Part shown: positions 8,416 to 17,753 of the stretch, in pieces
Numbering within the stretch: the first letter of the stretch is position 1
Layout: the number at the start of each line of letters is the position of its first letter
From: Psychrobacillus mangrovi
GTDB taxonomy: Bacteria; Bacillota; Bacilli; Bacillales_A; Planococcaceae
DNA: 64,000 bases
Direction: 5' to 3'
NCBI RefSeq assembly: GCF_037104765.1
Contig: NZ_JBAWSY010000017.1
Location: 1 to 64,000, forward strand
Position numbers and translations under genes: made by a program
The notes under the pieces: model-generated
Told to the model about the DNA's origin: nothing
Seen by the model: only the letters and a program-made list of their open reading frames with translations
Databases searched by the model: none

Positions 8416-9816
8416 TTATGCAATATAATCTTCCTTAGGAATGTCATTTGGAAGCTCTTTGCTATAATATTTACCTTTTGTAAAAACGGCTAAAATCACG
8501 GTGATTATAGCTGCTAAAATTGCTGCAAAGAATGCTGCAGTACTTTCCAAAAATGATCCCATATATCCTAGTGCGGCTATTGTACCCAAACCACTTGAGA
8601 TAAGTAAAGATACTACACCAACAGGATTCCATTTATATAAATATTTGTGTCGAGCCTCGTAATAACCAGGACCAATTTTTAATAGTTTTTTCACGATCAT
8701 GGCATCCGTAACTAGTATCGATGCCCAAGCAAGTAAAAAGACTCCTTGGAATGTCATTGCTGTATCTAAATGATCCACAATACCACCTAGCATTAATCCT
8801 ATTGCACATAATCCTGAGACAACAACCCAAAATCGTCTGCCTGGCGTAAATCTAAATACGTTCTCAAAGAAGCTAGCAAGTGATAGGGAACTACTGTAGA
8901 TATTGGTAACGTTAATTCTAAGTTGAGTTAACATGGTGAATAATACGCCACCGAGCCCTAAGAGTAGAACGATATAAACACCTGGATTTGGTTCACCTAA
9001 ACGAACACCGAACCATATACCAAGACCACCCATAACTCCAAAACAGAAGATTTGTGGAATAAAGCCTATTGCTAGAGAGCCTATTTTAAGATCCTTTGGT
9101 TTAAGAAAACGCGCGTAGTCTGAAGAAAGTAAAGCTGTCAGACCCATTATTCCATGCTGCATTCCTATACAAAGTAGTAAAGCTTGGCCACCCACCTGCA
9201 CGCCTTCTGGCATATACGTCCAAAATGCTCCTTCATAAACGGATGGAGTGAAGAATGACATTATAATGGCACATAATAAAAAAATACCGAAAATCGGTAA
9301 AGACCATTTTTGTAATTTATCTAGTTGTTTAATACCAAACCAATTTAATGGAATAACAATAGATCCGAAGAAAATAATTAGTGCCCATTCAGGTAGGGCG
9401 GGGAAGAAGGTGTGAACTGCGGAAACTAAAATCAGGCCTTCAAATGCACAGTACATGATAAAGTTTGTTGCATAAATGAATGAGGTTAACGATGCACCTA
9501 TGTAACCAAAACCTCCGCCTCTTGATAATAAGTTAACGTTCATCCCGGATTTGGCTGATAGATAAGCTATGAACGTTCCGAGTATACCGGCAACGATTAT
9601 CGCGTATATGGAGGATATGATAGCATTTATGGCTCCGAATTGAAGTGCCATAACGCTTCCCATTTGAAAATAAAAAATTGCCGTTGCGATACCAAATGTG
9701 ATATTGGTAACACTAAACCAACCCATCTTCCTTTGATCTCGAGGCACTCTATCTAATGAATAATCATCTTTCATCTCATCTGACACTTTGTGATCTGCTA
9801 CTTTGACAGATCCCAT
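8416..9816 (-). CDS. NCS1 family permease (cytosine/purine or related)
   Basis: The 466-residue protein has about twelve hydrophobic segments and the NCS1 layout: a short charged N-terminus, then a first helix with FGIATAIFYFQMG and the glycine-rich LSRGGGFGYIGA loop. Relatives of the CodB type take up cytosine, other nucleobases, or allantoin and hydantoin. It begins at ATG behind AAAGGAGATGATATT. No catabolic partner gene is adjacent, so the substrate is open. An extended -10 (TGGTATAAT on minus, near 9903-9911) is a likely promoter. No purine riboswitch core is visible upstream. Confidence 0.8.
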   Translation of the reverse strand: MGSVKVADHKVSDEMKDDYSLDRVPRDQRKMGWFSVTNITFGIATAIFYFQMGSVMALQFGAINAIISSIYAIIVAGILGTFIAYLSAKSGMNVNLLSRGGGFGYIGASLTSFIYATNFIMYCAFEGLILVSAVHTFFPALPEWALIIFFGSIVIPLNWFGIKQLDKLQKWSLPIFGIFLLCAIIMSFFTPSVYEGAFWTYMPEGVQVGGQALLLCIGMQHGIMGLTALLSSDYARFLKPKDLKIGSLAIGFIPQIFCFGVMGGLGIWFGVRLGEPNPGVYIVLLLGLGGVLFTMLTQLRINVTNIYSSSLSLASFFENVFRFTPGRRFWVVVSGLCAIGLMLGGIVDHLDTAMTFQGVFLLAWASILVTDAMIVKKLLKIGPGYYEARHKYLYKWNPVGVVSLLISSGLGTIAALGYMGSFLESTAAFFAAILAAIITVILAVFTKGKYYSKELPNDIPKEDYIA

Positions 9817-10036
9817 AATATCATCTCCTTTTTTGTATTAGTTCATAAAAAAACTCACTTCCATTTTTTTAATAAATTCGTCTACCACTTCATCCGTATC
9901 CTATTATACCACTAATATCAAGGTTTTTAAACGATTAGTCGGATAGAGTTTATTATTTGCTACTGCATTTGAAAAAATGCATTTACTTTTAAAAGATTAT
10001 TTTTAATTCAGAAACTTGTTATTACTTCTAGAGTGA

Positions 10037-10065
10037 TTGACAGATATTCATTCGTGTTGTAGACT
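10037..10065 (+). promoter_or_regulatory. Sigma-A promoter of the lysine-riboswitch operon
   Basis: TTGACA (10037-10042) and TAGACT (10060-10065) are separated by 17 bp. Transcription would begin near 10072, just before the riboswitch. Confidence 0.75.
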
Positions 10066-10089
10066 ATGGACAATAATTGAATACGACCT

Positions 10090-10347
10090 CACTTATACAG
10101 TGGGGTAGAGGCGCGATGTTTAACAGTCCTTAGTGGAGTTTGAGAAGCCATGATTCTAGGGAGAAGGAAATGTCGCCGAAGTTTGTAATAATTCTCGGTA
10201 TTACTTGCTGGGTCTGTAGTGAATAACTACAGGACTGTCCACTATAAACATCCCGGTTTGTAGTGGTGTGCTATCTCATTTGGGAAAAGTAGAGGATTTA
10301 GGGCAACTATACATATTGCGACCTGAGTTCATCTCAGGTCTTTTTTT
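10090..10347 (+). promoter_or_regulatory. Lysine riboswitch (L-box) with intrinsic terminator
   Basis: The L-box core is clear: GGTAGAGGCGCGA at 10103, GGAGAAGGAAATGTCGCCGAAG around 10160-10182 (split here by function, not sequence), TTGCTGGGTCTG near 10203, and GGACTGTC near 10232. P1 pairs TGGGGTAG (10101-10108) with CTATCTCA (10271-10278). The terminator GACCTGAG/CTCAGGTC (10320-10340) is followed by seven T. Lysine binding is expected to stop transcription before the ABC importer genes. Only the pairing of P1 and the terminator was checked by hand. Confidence 0.95.
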
Positions 10348-10408
10348 GTGTAAGTTGTCCTTTTTTAGTAGTCAAAAACATAATCTTATATAAAAGGAGA
10401 GTAATAGA

Positions 10409-11263
10409 ATGAAAAACAAATTAATAGTTCTAGCAATGTTCGTGTCAATCATCATGCTTCTAGCAGCATGTGGAACGGATGCAACAGAAACTTCAGGATC
10501 TTCAACTGATAATACTAAAGAAGCAATAGCAGATACGTTTACAGTAGGTTTAGAAGCTGGTTATGCACCTTTTAACTGGACACAACTAGATGATTCCAAT
10601 GGTGGAGTGAAGATTGATGGAAACGCAGAATATGCTGGTGGATATGATGTAGAAATTGCAAAACGAATTGCAGACGGATTAGGTAAAGAACTAGTTATCG
10701 TTAAAACAGAATGGGATGGACTTGTTCCATCGTTACAATCAGATAAAATTGATGCAATCATAGCGGGAATGTCCCCTACAAAAGAGCGTAAACAAACAAT
10801 CGACTTCTCTGAAAACTATTACACTTCTAATTTTGTAATGGTAGTTAAAAAAGGTGGACCTTATGAAGGAGCTACTTCTATCCAAGATTTCAGTGGAGCA
10901 AAAGTGTCAGGACAATTAAATACTTCACATTACGGTGTAATTGACCAAATTAAAGGTGTAAAAAAACAACCAGCGATGGATAATTTCCCAGCAATGCGTG
11001 TTGCATTAGAGTCTGGAATGCTAGATGGTTATGTTTCCGAGCGTCCGGAAGGAATTAGTGCTTCATCAGCGAACGAAAATTTTGCGATGGTTGAATTTAC
11101 CGATGGATTTGTTGCGGATGAAGAAGAAACAGCAGTTGCAGTTGGACTCAAAAAGGGCAGTGACTTAACAAAACAAATTAATGATATATTGGCGGGAATA
11201 TCAGAAGAAGATCGTCAAAACATTATGGATACTGCCATTAAAAATCAACCAGCTTCTGAATAA
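10409..11263 (+). CDS. Lysine (basic amino acid) ABC importer, binding lipoprotein
   Basis: The 284-residue protein has a lipoprotein signal ending LLAACG, with C21 as the lipidated residue, and an acidic Ser/Thr linker. The rest is a family-3 solute-binding domain: VGLEAGYAPFNW, GYDVEIAKRIADGLGKE, WDGLVPSLQSDKIDAIIAGMSPT and the hinge region SGQLNTSHYG. It starts behind AAAGGAGAGTAATAG. The L-box upstream implies L-lysine as ligand, which the polar amino acid family allows but the sequence alone does not prove. It is the first gene of a three-gene importer operon. Confidence 0.88.
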   Translation: MKNKLIVLAMFVSIIMLLAACGTDATETSGSSTDNTKEAIADTFTVGLEAGYAPFNWTQLDDSNGGVKIDGNAEYAGGYDVEIAKRIADGLGKELVIVKTEWDGLVPSLQSDKIDAIIAGMSPTKERKQTIDFSENYYTSNFVMVVKKGGPYEGATSIQDFSGAKVSGQLNTSHYGVIDQIKGVKKQPAMDNFPAMRVALESGMLDGYVSERPEGISASSANENFAMVEFTDGFVADEEETAVAVGLKKGSDLTKQINDILAGISEEDRQNIMDTAIKNQPASE

Positions 11264-11323
11264 AGATGAAGTGATACCGGCTGCATCTCTTTGCAGTCGG
11301 TTTAATTTATGAGGAGGATAAGT

Positions 11324-12079
11324 ATGAGCATTGAGTATATAATATCAATGGTTACCAATAACTGGCCGATGTTCCTACGTGGAGCAGGTATGACGCTCTT
11401 AATCTCTATCATTGGTACAATCTTTGGAGCCATTATTGGTTTGCTGGCGGGAGTTATTCGAACAATCCCTATGCCAGAACGAAAAGCAAAACGAATTTTC
11501 TTGAAAATAGTAAATGCCATTCTAACAATGTATATTGAATTTTTCCGTGGAACACCGATGATCGTACAAGCGATGGTTATCTATTATGGGTCTGCTTTAG
11601 CTTTTGGTGTTGATATGGACAGAACTGCTGCAGCTATTTTTATTGTATCTATTAATACAGGGGCTTACATGGCCGAGATTGTTCGTGGTGGTGTCATTTC
11701 CATTGATAAAGGACAATTTGAATCAGCACAAGCAATTGGTATGAATCATATCCAAACGATGCTTCATGTAGTATTGCCGCAGGTGGTACGAAATATTTTA
11801 CCAGCTACTGGAAACCAATTTATTATAAATATTAAAGATACGTCAGTACTGAATGTAATAGGTGTAACAGAACTATACTTCCAAACAAAAACCGTCGCAG
11901 GAATCAGCTTCAAATATTTTGAGCCGTTTTTTGTTGCGTGTATTTTGTACTTCGTCATGACGTTTACGGTAACAATCATTTTACGTTATGTTGAAAGAAG
12001 ATTAGATGGACCTGAAAACTACAGTATGATCGGTCAACCAACACAAGTCACACTACCAAAAAACAATGCAGGATTATAA
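11324..12079 (+). CDS. Lysine ABC importer, permease subunit
   Basis: This His/Glu/Gln-type permease of about 251 residues has around five membrane segments. The EAA loop is visible as ESAQAIGMNHIQTMLHVVLPQ, where the ATPase docks. The first helix is preceded by NWPMFLRGAGMTLLIS, typical of polar amino-acid permeases. I use ATG 11324 because GAGGAGGATAAGT lies right before it; an ATG 15 bp upstream would sit inside that ribosome site. It lies between the binding protein and the ATPase under the L-box. Confidence 0.9.
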   Translation: MSIEYIISMVTNNWPMFLRGAGMTLLISIIGTIFGAIIGLLAGVIRTIPMPERKAKRIFLKIVNAILTMYIEFFRGTPMIVQAMVIYYGSALAFGVDMDRTAAAIFIVSINTGAYMAEIVRGGVISIDKGQFESAQAIGMNHIQTMLHVVLPQVVRNILPATGNQFIINIKDTSVLNVIGVTELYFQTKTVAGISFKYFEPFFVACILYFVMTFTVTIILRYVERRLDGPENYSMIGQPTQVTLPKNNAGL

Positions 12080-12098
12080 GAAGGAAGGAGTGGATCAT

Positions 12099-12833
12099 AT
12101 GGAAAAAGTAATCGAAATACAACATTTAAACAAATCCTTTGGTAACCATGAAGTATTAAGAGATATTGACTTTTCCGTGAGTAAGGGAGAAGTTGTATGC
12201 ATCATTGGTTCTTCTGGATCCGGTAAATCCACACTTCTTCGTTGTGTTAATCTTTTAGAAAAACCAAGTGGTGGACAAATTATTTATCATGGTGAAAATA
12301 TATTGGATGATAAACATGATATCCATGCTTACCGAACAAAGCTAGGAATGGTTTTCCAACAATTTAATTTATTTAATAATCATAATGTGTTAAGCAACTG
12401 TGTTGTTGGTCAAGTAAAAGTATTAAAACGGTCTAAAGAAGAAGCAGAGAAAAAAGCACTCAAATATTTGAAAGTGGTTGGTATGGACCAGTATGTGAAT
12501 GCAAAACCAAGCCAACTATCCGGTGGCCAAAAACAACGTGTTGCGATAGCTCGAGCTTTATCGATGGAACCAGATGTAATGCTGTTCGATGAACCAACCT
12601 CCGCTCTTGATCCAGAGATGGTGGGAGAAGTTCTGAAAGTCATGAAGGAACTTGCCGAAACCGGGCTTACCATGTTAATCGTAACGCATGAAATGGAATT
12701 TGCAAAAGAAGTTTCCGATAGAGTTGTATTCATGGATAAAGGGGTTATTGCAGAAGAAGGAAGCCCTGAACAAATCTTTAATAATCCAACACAAGAACGA
12801 ACGAGAGAGTTTTTAAAGCGTACATTAAAATAA
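12099..12833 (+). CDS. Lysine ABC importer, ATPase subunit
   Basis: The ~244-residue ATPase has Walker A GSSGSGKST, Q loop VFQQFNLF, signature LSGGQKQRVAIARAL, Walker B VMLFDEPTSALD and the switch histidine in VTHEME. This is the GlnQ/HisP type that drives polar amino-acid import. Start at ATG 12099 is supported by AAGGAGTGGATCAT; an upstream in-frame ATG at 12066 would overlap the permease end and lacks a site. A strong terminator follows, closing the operon. Confidence 0.93.
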   Translation: MEKVIEIQHLNKSFGNHEVLRDIDFSVSKGEVVCIIGSSGSGKSTLLRCVNLLEKPSGGQIIYHGENILDDKHDIHAYRTKLGMVFQQFNLFNNHNVLSNCVVGQVKVLKRSKEEAEKKALKYLKVVGMDQYVNAKPSQLSGGQKQRVAIARALSMEPDVMLFDEPTSALDPEMVGEVLKVMKELAETGLTMLIVTHEMEFAKEVSDRVVFMDKGVIAEEGSPEQIFNNPTQERTREFLKRTLK

Positions 12834-12875
12834 GCTTATTAGGAACAAATTTATTATTCTACTTGATTATTATTT

Positions 12876-12912
12876 GGTTTCCCTTCAACATGAGAAGGGA
12901 AGCCTTTTTTTA
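12876..12912 (+). terminator. Terminator of the lysine importer operon
   Basis: GGTTTCCCTTC pairs with GAAGGGAAGCC (one bulge) and is followed by seven T. Confidence 0.88.
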
Positions 12913-12951
12913 TTTTCAATTATATATTAGATCACCAAAGGGGGTTTAAAT

Positions 12952-13752
12952 ATGACAAATGTTTTAGCGCGTAATAATGTAAAAGTACTGGGTGAGGGAG
13001 AAAAAACAATTATATTTGGTCATGGATTTGGCTGTAGTCAAAGTATGTGGCGTTTGATGGTACCTTTTTTTGAATCAAAATTTCGAGTTGTTTTATTCGA
13101 TTATGTCGGGTCGGGTAAGTCAGATCTGACGGCATATGATCCAGAAAAATATAATTCACTATATGGTTATGCTCAAGATTTAATTGAGATTATAGAAGAG
13201 TTAGAACTTAATAATGTCATTTTTGTAGGTCATTCCGTAAGTTCGATGATAGGTATGCTAGCTTCTATAAAACATCCAGACTATTTTGAAAGTCTAATAA
13301 TGATAGGCCCATCTCCTCGCTATTTAAATGACGAGGCCTATATTGGAGGCTTTGAGGTTAGTGATGTAACTGAACTTTTAGATTTGATGGAAATGAATTT
13401 TGAAGGATGGGCAAGCTTTATGTCGCTACTTGCAATGAAAAATCCAGAAAAGCCAATGCTAGCGCAAGAGTTGGAGAAAAGTTTTACTGCAGTAGATGCG
13501 GAAATCACTAGACAATTCGCTAAGGTAACCTTCTTATCTGATCATAGGGAGGATTTAGCACATTCTACTGTTCCAACACTCATTATTCAATGTTCAGATG
13601 ATAGTGTCGTGCCGATTGAGGTTGGAGAGTTTTTGCATAGTCATCTGAAAAATAGTACATTTCGATTAATGGAAGCAAAAGGTCACTATCCTCACCTTAG
13701 TCATCATGAAGAAACAGTTCGTTTAATAAATGAATATCTTTTATTACCTTAA
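12952..13752 (+). CDS. RsbQ-like alpha/beta hydrolase
   Basis: The 266-residue hydrolase has the RsbQ length and order: GHGFGCSQSMW near residue 23 (oxyanion loop), nucleophile S95 in VGHSVSSMIG, an acid in CSDDSVVP near residue 217, and a histidine in KGHYPHLS near 244. RsbQ of B. subtilis has Ser96, Asp219 and His247. RsbQ is the sensing partner of the PAS phosphatase RsbP in the energy-stress branch of the sigma-B pathway. Here the gene is followed 32 bp later by a PAS-GGDEF protein instead, so it probably supplies a signal to that PAS domain. Confidence 0.85.
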   Translation: MTNVLARNNVKVLGEGEKTIIFGHGFGCSQSMWRLMVPFFESKFRVVLFDYVGSGKSDLTAYDPEKYNSLYGYAQDLIEIIEELELNNVIFVGHSVSSMIGMLASIKHPDYFESLIMIGPSPRYLNDEAYIGGFEVSDVTELLDLMEMNFEGWASFMSLLAMKNPEKPMLAQELEKSFTAVDAEITRQFAKVTFLSDHREDLAHSTVPTLIIQCSDDSVVPIEVGEFLHSHLKNSTFRLMEAKGHYPHLSHHEETVRLINEYLLLP

Positions 13753-13784
13753 ATGTAATTGTTCTTCGAAAGGTTGTGTAAAAA

Positions 13785-14762
13785 ATGAGGGAGAGACTAA
13801 ACACGGCTCCTTTTGGATATCTTTGTATTACAAATCAAGGTGTGATCACTGAATTAAATGAAACATTTTGTAATATGATAGGTTATACATTTGAAGAATT
13901 ATTAGACACTCATATAGAATCTGTTATGTCAGTATCCAACAAGTTACTTTTCCATACATACTTTTATCCATTTCTTCATTTAAACGGACATGTGGAGGAA
14001 ATGTACTTAAGCTTAAAAGATCATGAAGGAAAAGACGTTCCTTTATTACTAAATGCAAAATATTTTAAACAGGATGATGTTGAGGGTGTCGACTGTGTAT
14101 TCATGAAAATGGGTAAACGTATTGATTACGAGCAGCAAATACGTTCCGCAAAAAAACATGCAGAGGAAGCATTACGAGAAAAGAATCTTGCGCTTGATAA
14201 ACTTGAACTACTTCATAATGAAATAGAAAAAAAGCAAATACAATTAATGAAGTTAAATACAAAGTTAGAGAAACTTTCCGTGACAGATTCACTTACGGGA
14301 TTAAAAAATAGACGCTTTTTTATGGAAAGATTGAAAGAGCATATCGCTTTGTTCCAAAAAAATAACATGCCTTTTTCATTACTCATTTTAGATTTAGATT
14401 TCTTTAAAAAGGTGAATGATACTTGGGGACATCTAATAGGAGATCATGTATTAATAAAACTAGCTGAAGTTTTAAATAGTACTTTTAAAGTGGAGGATAT
14501 AGTTGCTCGTTTCGGTGGAGAAGAATTTGTAGTCCTTTTGCCGGAAGCGAATAAAGAAAGGTCGAAAGAAAAAGCGGAAGAATTACGGAGAACAGTACAG
14601 TCCGCTGAATGGAGAATTGACCAAATAATAACTGTTAGTATTGGAGTGGCTACAATGCAAAATGGCGATTCCGATATGACAATTATGGAAAATGCTGATT
14701 TAGCACTTTATGCATCGAAAGAAAACGGAAGAAATCGCGTGACGCATAAGGATGATTTATAA
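13785..14762 (+). CDS. PAS-GGDEF diguanylate cyclase
   Basis: Residues about 1-115 form a PAS domain (GYLCITNQGVITELNETF, then GYTFEELL). A coiled coil spans about 115-165, and a GGDEF domain runs from DSLTGLKNRR to the end. The active site is intact (RFGGEEF), with the metal aspartate in LDLDFFKKVND, so c-di-GMP synthesis is expected. The inhibitory RxxD site reads KVED and is probably lost, which would remove product feedback. The first residues have no membrane segment, so the protein is soluble. The preceding RsbQ-like hydrolase is its likely sensory partner. Confidence 0.88.
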   Translation: MRERLNTAPFGYLCITNQGVITELNETFCNMIGYTFEELLDTHIESVMSVSNKLLFHTYFYPFLHLNGHVEEMYLSLKDHEGKDVPLLLNAKYFKQDDVEGVDCVFMKMGKRIDYEQQIRSAKKHAEEALREKNLALDKLELLHNEIEKKQIQLMKLNTKLEKLSVTDSLTGLKNRRFFMERLKEHIALFQKNNMPFSLLILDLDFFKKVNDTWGHLIGDHVLIKLAEVLNSTFKVEDIVARFGGEEFVVLLPEANKERSKEKAEELRRTVQSAEWRIDQIITVSIGVATMQNGDSDMTIMENADLALYASKENGRNRVTHKDDL

Positions 14763-14793
14763 CTCAAAGGTTGAATAGTTATCATTAAAAATG

Positions 14794-14822
14794 AGGAGGT
14801 TGTTAATATACCTCTTTTTTGT
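14794..14822 (+). terminator. Weak terminator after the GGDEF gene
   Basis: GAGGT pairs with ACCTC across an AT-rich loop and is followed by six T. The stem is short. Confidence 0.5.
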
Positions 14823-14893
14823 TGAAAGTAATTTCATACTTTCCTCACAAAGAGTGGCTATAATAGGTTAAGGATTTTATAAGGAGGATTATA

Positions 14894-15424
14894 ATGAAAA
14901 AAATAATTTTAGTATCATTTATTTTCATGTTTGCTTTTGCAAATTCTGCTTGGGCACATACAGGATTAGAGAGTTCCAATCCTGAAAGTGGGCAAGTTGT
15001 AACAGAAGAACTGAATGAGATTTCCCTAAATTTTGAAGGGAAAATAGAACAAAGTAGCACCTTTGAATTATTGAATTCTAATGGTGAGTCAATCCCAGTT
15101 GAAAATATTTCAATAAATGAAAATCAAATGATTGGAACTTTAGCGATGCCTTTAGTGACCGATAGTTATGAAATCGCTTGGATGATCGTTGGAGCAGATG
15201 GGCATCCAATTGAAGGAACAATTCCTTTCACTGTAGAGATTTCTTCTGCGGAAACGACAGAGGATGAAGAAGTAGAACAAGCAGAAACTATAGCTGCTCC
15301 TAGTACTGACCAAATAGATGAAACAGAAGAAGATGAATCTTCGTCTAATATAATTCCTATTATTGTTATTGCATTGATTGTTATCATTGGTGGGGTCTTC
15401 TTCTGGTTACGTAGAAAGAAATAA
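14894..15424 (+). CDS. CopC-domain copper protein, membrane-anchored
   Basis: The 176-residue protein has a signal peptide (about 1-21) that would leave the mature N-terminus AHTGLESSNP, whose first histidine is the copper ligand of CopC proteins. The CopC beta-sandwich follows (VTEELNEISLNFEGKIE; ADGHPIEGTIPF with the second histidine). An acidic Ser/Thr linker leads to one C-terminal membrane helix and an RRKK stop. In B. subtilis CopC and CopD are fused in YcnJ; here they are neighbouring genes. Copper binding on the outer face and delivery to the next gene's product is the likely role. Confidence 0.85.
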   Translation: MKKIILVSFIFMFAFANSAWAHTGLESSNPESGQVVTEELNEISLNFEGKIEQSSTFELLNSNGESIPVENISINENQMIGTLAMPLVTDSYEIAWMIVGADGHPIEGTIPFTVEISSAETTEDEEVEQAETIAAPSTDQIDETEEDESSSNIIPIIVIALIVIIGGVFFWLRRKK

Positions 15425-15430
15425 TAGATT

Positions 15431-16513
15431 ATGAATATTGTTAGTGAGGTACTATTATATCTTTGTTTCTCCATTTTGGTGGGAAGTTTTCTTATTTCGC
15501 TTGTACCAAGTTCTTTTAAACCTGAGATTCATGTACAAAGAAGGGTTCAAATTATCGCTACCGTTGGAATTGTACTTTTTTCATTTATTCCTATTTTGCT
15601 GCTCGTCATGCAATTAACTAAAGGAGATAATTATGTAGGAACCCTTCAAATGATCTTGAATACATTTGAAATAGGTAAAGCGTGGTTTTTTACATTCATC
15701 GTCGCTAATATGTTATTTATATTTCTTCTTTGGTTTGATGATCAAAAGAATAAGATATATGCATACGGTGGACTTGCTTTCACTTTCCTATTAATTTTAG
15801 GGTTGGGGTGGGCTAGTCATGCTAGCTCCGTAGGGCATATAAAAGGTTTTATCATTCATACAAGTCATTTTATAGCGGTAACCGTTTGGGTGGGTATTCT
15901 AATAGTAGTTAGTTGGTTTTCCAAAGGATTTTCAAACTGGTTGAAGTTTTTGAAATGGTTCTCACCAGTTGCAATAGTTTGTTTTAGTATTACTGTTGCT
16001 TCAGGCATAGGATTAATGACGTTTGTAATGGATTTTAAAACGTATACCGATACGTGGATGCTCTCATACGGACAACTTCTGCTTATTAAACATTTACTCA
16101 TTATTCCATTGATTGTCTATGCAGCTATTAATAGCTTATTGGTTAAAAAGAAATTAATCCAATATCCAAGTTTTAATCCTAGACCTTGGTCAAAAGTAGA
16201 GAGCCTAATAGTCCTACTTATTTTTTCCGTTACTGCAGCACTTAGCAATCAATCACCGCCTAGTGAAAATACGTTTAAAAATGAGGGACCATCTGGATTA
16301 TTCAGTTATTTCTATCAAGGTCAAAACCTTCAGGTGATGCAGGTAGAACTAGCATTTAATGCTACTAGTTTTTCTCTTTTCGTTTTATCAATACTGCTAA
16401 TAGGTTTAACTATATACGCTTTTCTTAAAAAAGCACCAGCCTTGATAACGTTCTTTTTAAGCATACTATTTGTCTTTTCGAGTTATTTAGCTTTAATTTT
16501 GAGCATTACATAA
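15431..16513 (+). CDS. CopD-domain copper import membrane protein
   Basis: The 360-residue protein has about eight membrane segments. Conserved CopD histidines are visible in GWASHASSVGH, the helix IHTSHFIAVTVWVG, and LIKHLLIIPL. It begins 6 bp after copC with no strong ribosome site of its own, so translation is probably coupled. CopD proteins are thought to carry copper inward from CopC. No copper regulator (YcnK or CsoR type) is adjacent. Confidence 0.82.
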   Translation: MNIVSEVLLYLCFSILVGSFLISLVPSSFKPEIHVQRRVQIIATVGIVLFSFIPILLLVMQLTKGDNYVGTLQMILNTFEIGKAWFFTFIVANMLFIFLLWFDDQKNKIYAYGGLAFTFLLILGLGWASHASSVGHIKGFIIHTSHFIAVTVWVGILIVVSWFSKGFSNWLKFLKWFSPVAIVCFSITVASGIGLMTFVMDFKTYTDTWMLSYGQLLLIKHLLIIPLIVYAAINSLLVKKKLIQYPSFNPRPWSKVESLIVLLIFSVTAALSNQSPPSENTFKNEGPSGLFSYFYQGQNLQVMQVELAFNATSFSLFVLSILLIGLTIYAFLKKAPALITFFLSILFVFSSYLALILSIT

Positions 16514-16515
16514 GA

Positions 16516-16560
16516 AATAGGCTATTCTCTAAGTTATATTAGAGGGTAGCCTATTCTTTT
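16516..16560. terminator. Bidirectional terminator
   Basis: AATAGGCTA pairs with TAGCCTATT, and CTCTAA pairs with TTAGAG inside. CTTTTTAT follows on plus, and the structure also serves the convergent MFS gene. Confidence 0.85.
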
Positions 16561-16562
16561 TA

Positions 16563-17753
16563 TTACTCTGTAGCTAAATTAGCTTTTTCTTTTCGTCCAT
16601 GAAGGAGAAAATATGGCACGATAGTAAAGAGAACGAGTGCTCCTAAAATAACATATAGCAAGCTATATCCAGTAAAAGGAATTATAAAACCAAGAAGATA
16701 TGGTCCAAAACCAAGACCTGCATCTAAGAATATAAAGAAGGTAGATGTTGCGAGCCCCATTCGGTGTGGTGAGGTAAGTTTTACAGCCACTGCTTGAGTG
16801 GTAGACTGCATATTACCAAAACCAAGACCAATTAGTACACCGGCTAATAAAAAGGTGAAGCTATTGTTTGCTACGCTGAGAAGAAGCATACCAACGCCAA
16901 AAATTATAAAAGCAGGATACATAATGTAGTTTGCACCTTTAATATCTAGTAGGCGGCCAGTAACTGGTCTAGATATAAGGATTGATACAGCATACACGAT
17001 AAAGAAGAAACTAGCTGTTTCTACTAAGTCAATTTCTATCGCATAAAAATTAATAAAGGATAGAACACTGGAGTAACAAAATGCAACAGTTAGAGTAATG
17101 AATGCGATGGGTAAAGCCTTTGGTTCTACAAAATTGGATAGTTTAAAACCTTTTGTTTCTTCTTTTTTGATAACCTTTTCAATTACAGGTACATTTAGGA
17201 AGAAAGTCGTGAGGAGACTAATGATTCCTAATGCTAGACAGAAACCGAAAATGATTTGGAAACTAGTATGCTGACTCATAAATATGCCAATGAAGGGACC
17301 AATAGCTGTTGACAGTGTAGCACTCAAGCTAAAATAGCCAATTCCTTCTCCTTTTCTTTTCATAGGGATAATTTGAGCAGCGATTGTTCCTGCTGCTGTG
17401 CTCGCTATTCCTAAGGTTAGACCATGAAGAAATCGATTGATCAGCAGGAAAGTAAGACCGAGGTTTACAAAATATAAAGATGTCGTTAGCGTAAAAAGAG
17501 CGATACCGATAAATAATACCTTTTTACGGCCAATAGAATCTATTACACGACCTGTGAAAATCCGTCCGACTAAAGTTCCAATGATAAAGATTCCAGTTAC
17601 TAATCCGGCTTGACTAGTGGAGGCATCAAATTCATCCACTGCATAAACAGCTATCGTTACTACTAATAAATAAAAAACTAACGTTAACAAAAAATTAATA
17701 GAGGAAACAACAATAAAATCTTTCGTCCATAATTTGGGTTTAGTAATATCCAT
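16563..17753 (-). CDS. MFS drug-efflux-like transporter
   Basis: The 396-residue transporter has twelve hydrophobic segments. The loop 2-3 motif is GRIFTGRVIDSIGRKKVL, close to the drug:H+ antiporter pattern, and GxxxGPxxG-like AIGPFIGIF lies in helix 5. The start codon directly follows the MarR gene stop (TAA-ATG), so the two form one operon. The MarR-type neighbour suggests induced efflux of a small toxic compound. Confidence 0.8.
   Translation of the reverse strand: MDITKPKLWTKDFIVVSSINFLLTLVFYLLVVTIAVYAVDEFDASTSQAGLVTGIFIIGTLVGRIFTGRVIDSIGRKKVLFIGIALFTLTTSLYFVNLGLTFLLINRFLHGLTLGIASTAAGTIAAQIIPMKRKGEGIGYFSLSATLSTAIGPFIGIFMSQHTSFQIIFGFCLALGIISLLTTFFLNVPVIEKVIKKEETKGFKLSNFVEPKALPIAFITLTVAFCYSSVLSFINFYAIEIDLVETASFFFIVYAVSILISRPVTGRLLDIKGANYIMYPAFIIFGVGMLLLSVANNSFTFLLAGVLIGLGFGNMQSTTQAVAVKLTSPHRMGLATSTFFIFLDAGLGFGPYLLGFIIPFTGYSLLYVILGALVLFTIVPYFLLHGRKEKANLATE

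Noticed and set aside
9817..10036. Purine or other riboswitch upstream of the NCS1 permease
   Set aside because: No purine core or other known riboswitch motif was found on the minus strand; only an extended -10 is visible.
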